Shown here: positions 48,303-57,183 of the stretch, piece after piece
Position numbering within the stretch: position 1 is the first letter of the stretch
Layout of the letters: every line of letters begins with the position of its first letter
NCBI RefSeq assembly: GCF_001458595.1
Contig: NZ_LN890328.1
Span: 1,146,926-1,210,925 of the forward strand
Source: Clostridium neonatale
Lineage (GTDB): Bacteria; Bacillota; Clostridia; Clostridiales; Clostridiaceae
Length of the DNA: 64,000 bases
Direction of reading: 5' to 3'
The notes under the pieces: model-generated
What the model was told of the DNA's origin: nothing
The model's input: the letters and a program-made list of their open reading frames with translations, nothing else
The model's database searches: none
Made by a program: the position numbers and the translations under genes

Positions 48303-50411
48303 TTATTGTTTACTTTTTCCAGTGAGTATAATTATGCTTCTAGGATTTACATAAATTTCATTTTGATTTTCGATTAATATATATTTATTTTCTTCATATA
48401 TATCTTCTCCATATTTACAAGAAGTGTCACAAAATTTATACCACTTTTTATTTGCTGGAATAATCGGTAAACTGAACTTATGCATTTCCCAATGCATATT
48501 AATAGCTATATATATATAAGTATCTTCTTTAACATTATATTTATATTTGTCTTCAACAAACATAACAGCAAGATGCAATGAATTGTATATATTATCAGTA
48601 TTCCAAGGAGTTTCGCTATGCCAGGAAACTTCTGGATATCCAGTTTTATTTATGTCAATATCGTAGGAAGAATTTTTTAATACAGGATGTAATTTTCTAA
48701 ACTTTATAATATTTTTAAAATAATTATAAATATCATTGTTTTTCTCTAGCATGTCCCAATTTAGCCATGATATTTCATTATCTTGACAATAGGCATTGTT
48801 ATTTCCAAATTGAGAGTTACAAAATTCATCTCCTGAAAGAATCATTGGAATCCCCCTACTTATAAGCAAAATGGTTATTGCATTTTTTATTTGTTTTTTT
48901 CTAAGTTCTACTATAGAAACATCTGTAGTTTCACCTTCACACCCACAATTCCAACTATTATTGTCATTTGTTCCATCAGTGTTATTTTCCCCATTTGCCA
49001 TATTATGTTTTTCATTATATGAAACTAAATCATAAAGAGTAAAACCATCATGACAAGTTATAAAGTTTACTGATGCATTTGATGATCTATTATCGTATAA
49101 ATCTTTTGATCCAAGAATTCTTTCCATAAATTCACTTGTAATATTTGAATCACCTTTAATGAATCTTCTTATGGTATCCCTGTACTTTCCATTCCATTCT
49201 GCCCATCTTCCCCATGAAGGAAAATTTCCTACCTGGTAAAGTCCGCCTGCATCCCATGCTTCTGCAATAAGCTTGCACTTAGATAAAATTGCATCATGTG
49301 CAAGTGTTTCAAGTAGTGGTGGATTTGTCATAGGCTCACCATCTTCATCTCTAGATAATATTGATGCTAAATCAAATCTAAATCCATCAATATGATATTC
49401 AGACACCCAATATCTTAAACAGTCTAATATAGAATTTCTAACTATAACATTATTGCAATTTAATGTATTTCCACATCCGCTAAAATTATAATATTCTCCA
49501 TTAGGTGTTAAAAGATAGTATGTTTTATTATCAATTCCTCTATATGATATATATGGACCTCTTTCATTACCTTCTGCTGTATGATTAAATACAACATCAA
49601 GTATTACTTCAATTCCATTTCTGTGAAGTCTCTTTATTAGATTCTTAAGCTCATCAACTTCCATTCCATACTTTCCTGTAGCTGCATATCCAGCCTTTGG
49701 TGCAAAAAAATTAACAGTACTATATCCCCAATAATTATATAATCTATTTCCATCTATTATTTTTGAATTTTCAAATTCATCAAATTCAAAAATAGGTAGA
49801 AACTCTATGCAGTTGACTCCAAGCTCCTTTAAGTATGGTATTTTATCAGCGATTGCTGCAAATGTTCCTCCATATTTAGCTTTGCTTGAACTATGCTTTG
49901 TAAAACTTCGTACATGTGTTTCGTATATTATGAGATCTTCCATTGGTATTTCAAGAGGAATATCTCCTTCCCAATCAAAGTCGTCATAAATTATTCTTCC
50001 TCTATGTTGAAATTCATTTTCAAAGTCAGGATCTTCTCCCCATATATTTCTTCCTGATACTGATTTTGCATATGGATCTAAAAGTGTCTTTTCCTTATTA
50101 AACCAAAACCCTTCTCTTGGTGAAAACTTTCCATCCATTCTATATCCATATTCAACATTCTCATAATCTATATTAAATACTATCATAGAAAAAACATCAC
50201 CAATTCTAAATTCCTTTGGAAATGGTATTATTGCATATGGCTTTTTTTCTCTTTTTTTATAAAGAACCAGATCGCATGATATGGCATATTTTGAAAATAT
50301 AGAAAAATTAACTCCATTTGGCACAATAGATGCCCCATAAGGAAGAACTTTTCCTATTCTATATTTAATTCCATCATGTTCATGTGTAGGATAACTATCA
50401 ACTCTTATCAT
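48303..50411 (-). CDS. glgX: Glycogen debranching enzyme, GH13 GlgX/isoamylase type
   Basis: The enzyme is about 702 residues, starting at the ATG six bases after GGGAGG. An N-terminal CBM48 (about 18-110) is followed by the GH13 barrel. The nucleophile is D347 (DGFRFDLAS), the acid/base is E384 (LIAEAWDAGG), the third Asp is D455 (FITCHDGFTL), and conserved DVVFNHTAEG is at about 272-281. It hydrolyses alpha-1,6 branches of glycogen or limit dextrins in the cytoplasm. It lies inside a regulatory operon, between a STAS gene (53 bp upstream) and a kinase gene (74 bp downstream). No other glycogen genes (glgA, glgB, glgC, glgP) are nearby, which makes the setting unusual. Confidence 0.9.
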   Translation of the reverse strand: MIRVDSYPTHEHDGIKYRIGKVLPYGASIVPNGVNFSIFSKYAISCDLVLYKKREKKPYAIIPFPKEFRIGDVFSMIVFNIDYENVEYGYRMDGKFSPREGFWFNKEKTLLDPYAKSVSGRNIWGEDPDFENEFQHRGRIIYDDFDWEGDIPLEIPMEDLIIYETHVRSFTKHSSSKAKYGGTFAAIADKIPYLKELGVNCIEFLPIFEFDEFENSKIIDGNRLYNYWGYSTVNFFAPKAGYAATGKYGMEVDELKNLIKRLHRNGIEVILDVVFNHTAEGNERGPYISYRGIDNKTYYLLTPNGEYYNFSGCGNTLNCNNVIVRNSILDCLRYWVSEYHIDGFRFDLASILSRDEDGEPMTNPPLLETLAHDAILSKCKLIAEAWDAGGLYQVGNFPSWGRWAEWNGKYRDTIRRFIKGDSNITSEFMERILGSKDLYDNRSSNASVNFITCHDGFTLYDLVSYNEKHNMANGENNTDGTNDNNSWNCGCEGETTDVSIVELRKKQIKNAITILLISRGIPMILSGDEFCNSQFGNNNAYCQDNEISWLNWDMLEKNNDIYNYFKNIIKFRKLHPVLKNSSYDIDINKTGYPEVSWHSETPWNTDNIYNSLHLAVMFVEDKYKYNVKEDTYIYIAINMHWEMHKFSLPIIPANKKWYKFCDTSCKYGEDIYEENKYILIENQNEIYVNPRSIIILTGKSKQ

Positions 50412-50464
50412 CAATAACCTCCCATTATACTTATTAATTTATTTTATAAAAAGTAATATATTTA

Positions 50465-50770
50465 TTAATCCTCAAAACCTTTAAATATTCCGCTGAATCC
50501 TGTTATCTCCATAACCTCTTTAACATCTTCGCTTAAATTAATTATGTTCATATGTCCACTTTTCAATTTTATAGTTTTACCAATAGTAAGTAAACTTCTT
50601 AGACCTGCGCTTGATACATACGGACATTTTCCCATATCTATTACTATATTATTACTTTCATTTAATATATCTAAAACTTGTTCAGTTACATCATTACTTG
50701 AATTACCATCTAAATTCCCTATTAATTGTATATACTTTTTGTCTTCCATATCTTTAATATTTACATTCAT
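50465..50770 (-). CDS. STAS-domain anti-anti-sigma-type protein (RsbV/SpoIIAA-like)
   Basis: The protein is about 101 residues, from the ATG (MNVNIKDMEDKKYIQLIG) after AAGGAAG; an upstream GTG abuts that site and is unlikely. The STAS fold shows NIVIDMGKCPYVSSAGLRSLLTIGKTIK, with Ser54 as the expected phosphorylation site. It is the first gene of the STAS, glgX, kinase, phosphatase operon and is the presumed substrate of both regulators encoded downstream. Confidence 0.88.
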   Translation of the reverse strand: MNVNIKDMEDKKYIQLIGNLDGNSSNDVTEQVLDILNESNNIVIDMGKCPYVSSAGLRSLLTIGKTIKLKSGHMNIINLSEDVKEVMEITGFSGIFKGFED

Positions 50771-50779
50771 TAATTTCAC

Positions 50780-51227
50780 TTCCTTTTTATTACAAGGATT
50801 TATATAACAATTATATCACAAATTTCTACTAATTTTCTTTATAATACCAACTCCATAATAATTAATTTTCAATGATTAATTTAATTTAAAGCTCTTTCAA
50901 AACTTCTACTAATTATTTTTTTAGATTTTGTGATGCGAAATCCTCTTTCACTGATCATTTATATTTGAAAGTTTATCATTAAAATATGTATTTAGATAAA
51001 ACAAAGAAATAAAGGTCTCATGTTCTGCTTAAATCTCGCATCAGAAAAATGAGCTTTAGAATTCTTACATCAATGATTGTTCCAAAATTGTTTGTCCAAT
51101 TTTATATTGGAGCAAACGGTTTTGGGCACAATCATTTATGTTTGAATTCTTAGCTTATTTCTCCTGCAAAGCTAGCAGAATTTGAAACCTTTATTTCGAT
51201 TATTTCTCACTAAACTTAGTCTATACT
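50780..51227. other. Intergenic region holding palindromic module C
   Basis: A gap of about 450 bp between trpB and the STAS gene. The left 200 bp should contain the promoter of the STAS operon. The right half is the type C palindromic module (50991-51233). Nothing else was seen. Confidence 0.6.
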
Positions 51228-51233
51228 TTATTT
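50991..51233 (-). repeat. Long palindromic module, type C, single copy
   Basis: A 243-bp palindrome related to type B, with TTTAGATAAAACAAAGAAAT at its left end and CGAAAT / TTTAGTG / CTTTATTT at the trpB end. The core is at 51072-51136, with arms AATGATTGT and ACAATCATT. Many arm bases differ from type B but the partners change with them (AAAGGT with ACCTTT, TTCTGCT with AGCAGAA). The core GTTTGCTCCAA, loop, TTGGACAAACAATTTTGG is unchanged. The trpB stop codon lies inside its end. The GGACGTA box is degenerate here (CTATACT). Confidence 0.75.
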
Positions 51234-52445
51234 GAAGTATTGATCACCATATCCGTAATTTTCTACTACGTAATCAATGTCTTTATCTCCACGTCCACTT
51301 AAGCATACTAATATAGATCCCTGTTTCATTTCTTTTGCTTTTTTCATTGCATATGCTACTGCATGTGAACTTTCAATAGCAGGTATAATTCCTTCATATC
51401 TTGATAACTTAAAGAACGCTTCCATTGCTTCTTCATCACTTATTACGTTATAGTTAACTCTTCCAACATCTCTTAAAAATGCATGCTCAGGTCCAACTGA
51501 TGGATAATCAAGTCCACTTGCAATTGAATATACTGGTGCTGGTTCTCCATCTTTATCTTTTAGCATTATACTTTCAAAACCATGCATAATTCCTTTTTTT
51601 CCAAATTTCATTGATGCTGCATGATCTCCAAGTTTTTCTCCTCTGCCTAAAGGTTCAACCCCGATAATATCTACTGGTTCATCTAAAAAAGGTATAAACA
51701 TTCCAGCTGCATTACTTCCACCACCAACACATGCTGTTACGACATCAGGTAACAATCCTGTCATTTCTTTAAATTGCTCCTTTGCTTCGTATCCTACTAC
51801 TGATTGGAAATCTCTTACCATAAGTGGAAATGGATGAGGCCCAAGAGCTGATCCAATGCAGTAAATAGAATCTTTATAATTTTTAGCATAGGATTCAAAT
51901 GCAGAGTCTACTGCTTCTTTTAATGTTTTTAATCCATGTGATACTGGTACTACCTTTGCGCCAAGTATTTTCATTCTTGTAACATTAGGTGCCTGCTTTG
52001 CAATATCAACTTCACCCATATGTATTTCACATTCGAGTCCAAAAAATGCAGCAGCTGTAGCTAAAGCAACTCCATGCTGTCCTGCACCTGTTTCTGCAAT
52101 CAAACGTTTTTTCCCCATATATTTAGCAAGTAACCCTTCACCCATACAGTGATTTAGCTTATGTGCACCTGTATGATTTAGATCTTCTCTTTTTAGATAT
52201 ATTTGACAGCTGCCAATTTCTCTAGATAATTTTTCACAATGATAAACTGGTGTTGGTCTTCCCTGAAATTCCTTACGTATTCTTCTAAGTTCATTAATGA
52301 ATTGTGATGAATGGCATATTGTTTGATATGCATCTGCAATTTCCTCAAAAGCTGGAATGAGTTCATCACTTAAATACGCACCTCCATATTCACCAAATCT
52401 TCCATTTTGATCTGGATAATCTTTTAAATACCTTTTAAAATCCAT
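51228..52445 (-). CDS. trpB: Tryptophan synthase beta-chain homologue, orphan and atypical
   Basis: The 405-residue PLP enzyme has the TrpB fold with K96 as the PLP lysine in [12 protein letters not shown] and the catalytic Glu118 in [11 protein letters not shown]. The glycine-rich phosphate loop is [12 protein letters not shown], and SGRGDKD lies near the end. Ordinary TrpB reads GAHKINN and FGPFGGRYVPE; here these are HKLNH and [12 protein letters not shown], so it belongs to a divergent subgroup. No trpA or other trp gene is present. Likely roles are indole salvage (indole plus serine to tryptophan) or another serine-dependent reaction. GGGGGA precedes the start. It follows an unknown membrane/coiled-coil gene by 29 bp, and the stop codon lies in palindromic module C. 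Confidence 0.85.
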   Translation of the reverse strand: MDFKRYLKDYPDQNGRFGEYGGAYLSDELIPAFEEIADAYQTICHSSQFINELRRIRKEFQGRPTPVYHCEKLSREIGSCQIYLKREDLNHTGAHKLNHCMGEGLLAKYMGKKRLIAETGAGQHGVALATAAAFFGLECEIHMGEVDIAKQAPNVTRMKILGAKVVPVSHGLKTLKEAVDSAFESYAKNYKDSIYCIGSALGPHPFPLMVRDFQSVVGYEAKEQFKEMTGLLPDVVTACVGGGSNAAGMFIPFLDEPVDIIGVEPLGRGEKLGDHAASMKFGKKGIMHGFESIMLKDKDGEPAPVYSIASGLDYPSVGPEHAFLRDVGRVNYNVISDEEAMEAFFKLSRYEGIIPAIESSHAVAYAMKKAKEMKQGSILVCLSGRGDKDIDYVVENYGYGDQYFK

Positions 52446-52474
52446 ATATATCCCCCTTATAATAAAGATTTTTG

Positions 52475-52990
52475 TTATTTAATATCTTTTATTTTATCAC
52501 TAACTTCCTTTATGGAAGAGGATAAGCTATTTAATTTGTCTATTGCTTTCATATTGTCATCTATGTTTTCTGACACTGAGATTATATTATTTAGCTTATT
52601 ACAATAACTTTCATTTAGTTTATTAAGACTCTTTGAGTGTTCTAGATTATTTACTTCATCCTTTATATTTTTCAAATCATCTATGTAATATATTAAATCA
52701 TTTTCTGCACTCACATCGTTTTCTGAGAGAATGGATACCATGTTCTTTAAATCCTTTTGAACATTAATTGTCTGCTCAGAAATAGACTTTATGTAAACAG
52801 CATCATTTTTTAAATTCTCAGCTGTTTTTGCAGGACTTTGATTTAATATTATAAAATTATATCCAAATAAAATTAAAATAAAGATACTTATTATTATAAC
52901 AGCACCTTTAATAGCCCTTTTTAAAAGTCCAATTGCAATAACTGCTACAATTACTACTAATAAAATTTTAAAGATTGAACTTTCTAACAT
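52475..52990 (-). CDS. Membrane-anchored coiled-coil protein, unknown function
   Basis: The protein is about 171 residues, counted from the ATG ([11 protein letters not shown]); the preceding gene ends 13 bp earlier. Two N-terminal hydrophobic segments (about 8-22 and 30-50) are followed by a long helical region (about 60-171), rich in Lys, Asn, Ser and Asp, with heptad spacing ([35 protein letters not shown]). It resembles generic envelope coiled-coil proteins; no family is recognised. It stands between an 83-residue unknown gene and trpB in one apparent operon. Confidence 0.7.
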   Translation of the reverse strand: MLESSIFKILLVVIVAVIAIGLLKRAIKGAVIIISIFILILFGYNFIILNQSPAKTAENLKNDAVYIKSISEQTINVQKDLKNMVSILSENDVSAENDLIYYIDDLKNIKDEVNNLEHSKSLNKLNESYCNKLNNIISVSENIDDNMKAIDKLNSLSSSIKEVSDKIKDIK

Positions 52991-53003
52991 ATGCACCTCA
53001 TAA

Positions 53004-53255
53004 TTAATCTGTTGCAACTAGTTTGTATATTCTGTTTCTTGTCTCAACATAAATATCATCATTATCAAAAAAATAATTTACAACGGGACTTGTCTTTATA
53101 TAGACTTCTTCATCTATATTTTTCATTGTAAGAGATTCATCTTTTAAAATTGTATTTTTATCTATTCCTACTCTTTTTCCTAATCTATTACTGCTTTCTA
53201 AATCTGGCTTCTTAGTTTTACTGTTAATTATTCCATCAATTATATAATTATTCAT
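53004..53255 (-). CDS. 83-residue protein of unknown function
   Basis: A short soluble protein (MNNYIIDGIINSKTKKPDLESSNRLGKRVG) with a good AGAGGAGA ribosome site. It has a mix of charged residues and a C-terminal beta-like part (EEVYIKTSPVVNYFFDNDDIYVETRNRIYKL). No membrane segment or known motif is seen. It is the first gene of a three-gene unit ending with trpB, just after the terminator at 53338. Confidence 0.65.
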   Translation of the reverse strand: MNNYIIDGIINSKTKKPDLESSNRLGKRVGIDKNTILKDESLTMKNIDEEVYIKTSPVVNYFFDNDDIYVETRNRIYKLVATD

Positions 53256-53337
53256 ATTTTCATCTCCTCTTAGCTAATAAAACATATCTTTATTATATCA
53301 TATGTATATTATTTTAGCCTTAATTTTACTTTAAAAA

Positions 53338-53369
53338 AGAGTTTATACTTAAAATTAGGTATAAACTCT
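53338..53369 (-). terminator. Terminator of the PEP-synthase-like gene
   Basis: AGAGTTTATAC and GTATAAACTCT pair perfectly around a ten-base loop. TTTTTTAAAG follows on the minus strand. It lies 70 bp beyond the stop codon at 53440. Confidence 0.85.
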
Positions 53370-53439
53370 GAAGTTTAGAAATTTAAAGTTTTTAAAATAA
53401 CTTATCTTTACCAGATTTTTTTAATTTAAGGAGAATTCA

Positions 53440-55977
53440 TTATTTTATCTTTAAACATATCATTGTTTGTGAAACTGTATCAGAAAATAGCTCTATATTT
53501 TCTGCTTTTATTACATGAATAACATTAGCATAGTCACATTCTATTAATTCACCAATTATATTTTCAGACTCTAATATTAAATCTTCATTGAATTTCACAT
53601 TATCATCTCCATTAAAAATAGCACCATAAAATATTCCTGATTCGACTAAATCCTGAAAGAAATGACTTCCATATGAAAGCTCTGGCATCAAATTTTCACT
53701 TTTATAGGCAACTTCAAATATGCCAAGCATATTACAAAGCTCAGTAAAATGAACTGGTACTCCGAGTGAAGTTATCGTAGTGCCCCATCTTCCAGGGCCT
53801 ATTAATATTGCATTCCTATCTTTTAACACAGAATTTAGCTCTCCAACTTTTCTAGCTATTTTGAATCTTTCTTGTTCATTTAAATTTAAGTATTCTTTTG
53901 CTTTTATATGAACTATATAATCAACTTTATAATGTACATTTCCTCCCATAAAATTACCGTGTGTCTTAAAAAGACATTTTATTTCTTCACTTTCTTTTGG
54001 GATATCTACAAGTTTTCCAAGACCTCTAGTTTGAAGTGGTCTACATTGAAGTATATTTATTTTGTAGATTTTATCATTTTTAAAATTTGCAGTGAATTCT
54101 ATATCAACAGGATAATCATAAGTATCACGTAATAACTCTAATATTTCTTTCATTTTTTCTGCCAAATTTGTTTCATTGAATAAATTCTTAAAATTAATTA
54201 TATATGCATCACCTTTTAAATTTAGTTCTCGTTTTCTTTTTGAAGTTTCATAATCCATTTGTGCAAATAAGTCCTTGCTTGTTCTAAGATCCTCTGACAT
54301 TCCATAATCAATAGTAAGTTTACAAAATGAATTTTTTTCTATATTGATACAATCCATATAGTGCTGAGAAAACTTTTTTTCATCTCCATAAGAAATTAAC
54401 GGAACTCGTTTAGGATCATCTAAACATACTATTCTTGGATAATCACCTTCAATTCTATCTACTGCTCGTGTTCCGAGGCCTACAACAAGTCTTAGCATTC
54501 CTGCATTCATGTCAATATTCTTATCCCATACATAAAGATTAGATGAATTTCCTACTCCAGCAAGGTGAGGAAAGAAGTAATTCCCATACTTGTCGCCTGA
54601 TACCCTTTGAATTAAAAGTGCCATTTGTTCATCCTTATCTACAAGTCCTCTATTCTTACGGTAATTAAGTGCATCTTCATTCATTGTGCTTGCATATACA
54701 ATCTTAACTGCTTCTTCAAATGCATTATAACGCTCCTCTGGAGTTCCTTGGTTTGTACAAAATACACTATCATATTTACCTGCAAATGCATTACCAAAGT
54801 TATCTTCAAGAAGTGAACTTGAACGAACTATTATAGGAGATTGTCCAAAGTATTCCAATACGTTCATAAATTGTGTTTTCATTTCATTTGAAAAAGTTCC
54901 ATTTAAAAGCTTTTCCTTAAGCTTAGGTGCATATTTATAATATCCTTCTTCTGTCTTTTGTTTTGTTCTAAGAGACCAACATCCATTTTGAACGATATAT
55001 GTATAAAATACATCTGTTCCTAGATAAAAAGAATCATGTATTTCCATTATAGATTTAAATCTTTTATTTTTGTCACTTTCTAATATTTTTCTTGCAAGAA
55101 GCATTCCAACAGATTTTCCACCTATCATTCCAGTTCCTATTTCACGACCTTTTATATTTAGAAGATCTCTTAACGTAAAATATTTTTTACATAAGTCATA
55201 CATTTTAGATTCTCTTCCAATCAAAAGTTTTATAAGAAGCTCTTTAGCTTTTTCTTGTGCCTCATTAGATCCACTTAATTTTGTATAAGCATCATTAAAT
55301 GTTACATCCCAATAATCAAGTTTATTTGAATTTAAATTGAATCTTGAAAAAATCAACGAAGCATCAAAGCTTGCTGAAATACACAAGGCTTCTTTTCTTG
55401 TAATTAGATGAGGCAAAAACATGTTAGATGAATATCTTTCATAAACCTTTAATGGATGAACATAGTAAGTCCCATCAATATTATATAAGTCAAGAAGAAC
55501 TTGAGTTGTTTCTCTTATTCTTGAAATTGTATCATTTGTATGGGAATCGCGTATAAGTGCAAAATACGCTATTGTTTCTAACTCATATAAAAATGGACAT
55601 GTTACTTTAAAGAAATTTCCTATCATTAAGTCAGAATACCAATACTTAAGAAGATCTGTTAAACAGTCAAATACATAAAATGCTCTTTTTCCTTCACCTT
55701 CAATTATTGAATGTATTGTGCTTGCAAAATATTCAAAACCTTTTTCTGCTTCAACATTGATTAATATAACATTAGAATTTTCTAAAATTATGGGCTCATG
55801 AGTCCCAAAACGTATATAAATTATCCTTCTGTTATCTTTTACTGCCTGTTCTATATAAGGATTTACAATTTTTCTGTAATCGTCTAAAGAATCAACCTGC
55901 CATACTACATTATCTCCTAATCTTAACTTATCTATAACTTGATCTAATCCATTAATTCCTGTGCTTACTGCATTCAT
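53440..55977 (-). CDS. KaiC-like domain fused to a PEP/pyruvate-binding (PPDK N-terminal) domain
   Basis: The protein has 845 residues. Residues about 1-200 look like a RecA/KaiC-type domain (STGINGLDQVIDKLRLGDNVVWQVDS), but the expected P-loop Lys-Thr is replaced by VDSLDDYRK, so it cannot be a normal ATPase. A Walker B-like strand (AFYVFDCLTDLL) remains. From about 280 the ATP-grasp domain of PEP synthase / PPDK follows: IGGKSVGMLLARKIL, PIIVRSSSLLEDNFGNAFAGKYDSVF, and GLGTRAVDRIEGDYPRIV. The phosphohistidine swivel domain and PEP-binding barrel are absent, so the full PEP synthase reaction is not possible. It is transcribed alone. The function is unknown. Confidence 0.8.
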   Translation of the reverse strand: MNAVSTGINGLDQVIDKLRLGDNVVWQVDSLDDYRKIVNPYIEQAVKDNRRIIYIRFGTHEPIILENSNVILINVEAEKGFEYFASTIHSIIEGEGKRAFYVFDCLTDLLKYWYSDLMIGNFFKVTCPFLYELETIAYFALIRDSHTNDTISRIRETTQVLLDLYNIDGTYYVHPLKVYERYSSNMFLPHLITRKEALCISASFDASLIFSRFNLNSNKLDYWDVTFNDAYTKLSGSNEAQEKAKELLIKLLIGRESKMYDLCKKYFTLRDLLNIKGREIGTGMIGGKSVGMLLARKILESDKNKRFKSIMEIHDSFYLGTDVFYTYIVQNGCWSLRTKQKTEEGYYKYAPKLKEKLLNGTFSNEMKTQFMNVLEYFGQSPIIVRSSSLLEDNFGNAFAGKYDSVFCTNQGTPEERYNAFEEAVKIVYASTMNEDALNYRKNRGLVDKDEQMALLIQRVSGDKYGNYFFPHLAGVGNSSNLYVWDKNIDMNAGMLRLVVGLGTRAVDRIEGDYPRIVCLDDPKRVPLISYGDEKKFSQHYMDCINIEKNSFCKLTIDYGMSEDLRTSKDLFAQMDYETSKRKRELNLKGDAYIINFKNLFNETNLAEKMKEILELLRDTYDYPVDIEFTANFKNDKIYKINILQCRPLQTRGLGKLVDIPKESEEIKCLFKTHGNFMGGNVHYKVDYIVHIKAKEYLNLNEQERFKIARKVGELNSVLKDRNAILIGPGRWGTTITSLGVPVHFTELCNMLGIFEVAYKSENLMPELSYGSHFFQDLVESGIFYGAIFNGDDNVKFNEDLILESENIIGELIECDYANVIHVIKAENIELFSDTVSQTMICLKIK

Positions 55978-56163
55978 ATAATCTCATCCCCTATCAATAG
56001 AAATCGATAACATAACGTGTATGTATTTAAGTATCAATCACTTATCAAGATTATTATCTAAAATTTCAAAGTATAGCCCTTTAATAAATTATATCATGCT
56101 TCACTAAGATTTATATATTATTTCCATAATACACATATGAAATATTAATTTATAAAATATAAA

Positions 56164-56203
56164 AAAACGCAAAATTATTAAAAGTTTAATAATTTTGCGT
56201 TTT
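56164..56203 (-). terminator. Terminator of the COG0523 GTPase operon
   Basis: AAAACGCAAAATTATTA and TAATAATTTTGCGTTTT pair over 17 bp around a short loop. On the minus strand TTTTTTTATATTT follows. It lies 18 bp after the stop codon. Confidence 0.92.
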
Positions 56204-56220
56204 ATCTTTTTAACTAAATT

Positions 56221-57159
56221 TTAAAAATAAACTAAATCATTTTCTATTTTCTCTATTTCTTTATAACTTTTTACCATTAAGAATGGAATTTCTCTTTGTT
56301 CTTCTTTTACATATTGCTTATGAATTACACCTTCAAGTTCAATCCATTTTTGCCCTTCAAAATCTACTGGCTTTCCAGATTGACATAGTAATCCTAAGAA
56401 AGATATATCATCTGCACAGCATGTCATAGCTCTTCTTCCAAAAGCAAAAACATTTTTTGGATATTGATCATGAGTATAAGCAAGGCCTTTCACCTTTATA
56501 TGTTTTCCATCATACTTTTCTGGTGTTTCAATTGCATCTAAATACCATACTCCATAATCATAATCTTCAAATTCTATTATAGGTGCATTTATGTCAAATG
56601 GAAGTTCTAAAGGTGTATCATCAATTTCACCATTTTCAAGTTCAAAAACTATGTTTGCTTTTCCACTAACAGCTTTTATACTATTCCTAACAGCTAATTT
56701 ATTTGTATTTTCTTTGCAACGATTAACTACAATTAAATCTGAATCTTTAAATTGCTCTATCATTAAAGATTTCATGTTACTCATATAGGCATCGAATGTT
56801 GTAGCATCTATAGTAGTCATTATTTGTACAAGTTCCCATCCTTTTGGAAAATCTAAATTTTCAATAAGGTCAAACTGCCACATACCATTATATTCAATTA
56901 TGACTTTTGTAGGTTTATACTGAACTTTACATTGGTTCAAAAATTCTGATGTAAGCTCTTCTTTATTTTTAATTTGTATTAAAACTGCATTATTTTTATT
57001 TAGAACTTCTTTTTCATATTCTTCTATTCCACTTTCACAGGCAATTACTGCGATTTTTTCACCTTCTGTAAAGTCTGGATCATTAAATATTTCTTTAATA
57101 AAAGTTGTTTTACCACTTTCTAAAAAACCTGTAACTAAGAAAACTGGCACATCTATCAT
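56221..57159 (-). CDS. COG0523 GTPase fused to a DUF1980/YcgQ-like C-terminal domain
   Basis: The protein has about 312 residues. The N-terminal GTPase has a P-loop GFLESGKTTF, but lacks the CxCC metal motif present in its neighbour. After about residue 210 a different domain appears (YDGKHIKVKGLAYTHDQYPKNVFAFGRRAMTCCADDISFLGLLCQ). It resembles the C-terminal part of the YcgQ/DUF1980 family, which is linked with zinc-regulated GTPases in Firmicutes. The CC pair may bind metal. It follows the His-rich COG0523 gene by 24 bp, so the two act together, probably in zinc or other metal allocation. The start could be the GTG one codon upstream. Confidence 0.8.
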   Translation of the reverse strand: MIDVPVFLVTGFLESGKTTFIKEIFNDPDFTEGEKIAVIACESGIEEYEKEVLNKNNAVLIQIKNKEELTSEFLNQCKVQYKPTKVIIEYNGMWQFDLIENLDFPKGWELVQIMTTIDATTFDAYMSNMKSLMIEQFKDSDLIVVNRCKENTNKLAVRNSIKAVSGKANIVFELENGEIDDTPLELPFDINAPIIEFEDYDYGVWYLDAIETPEKYDGKHIKVKGLAYTHDQYPKNVFAFGRRAMTCCADDISFLGLLCQSGKPVDFEGQKWIELEGVIHKQYVKEEQREIPFLMVKSYKEIEKIENDLVYF

Positions 57160-57183
57160 CACATTCTACCTCTCTTACTTATC

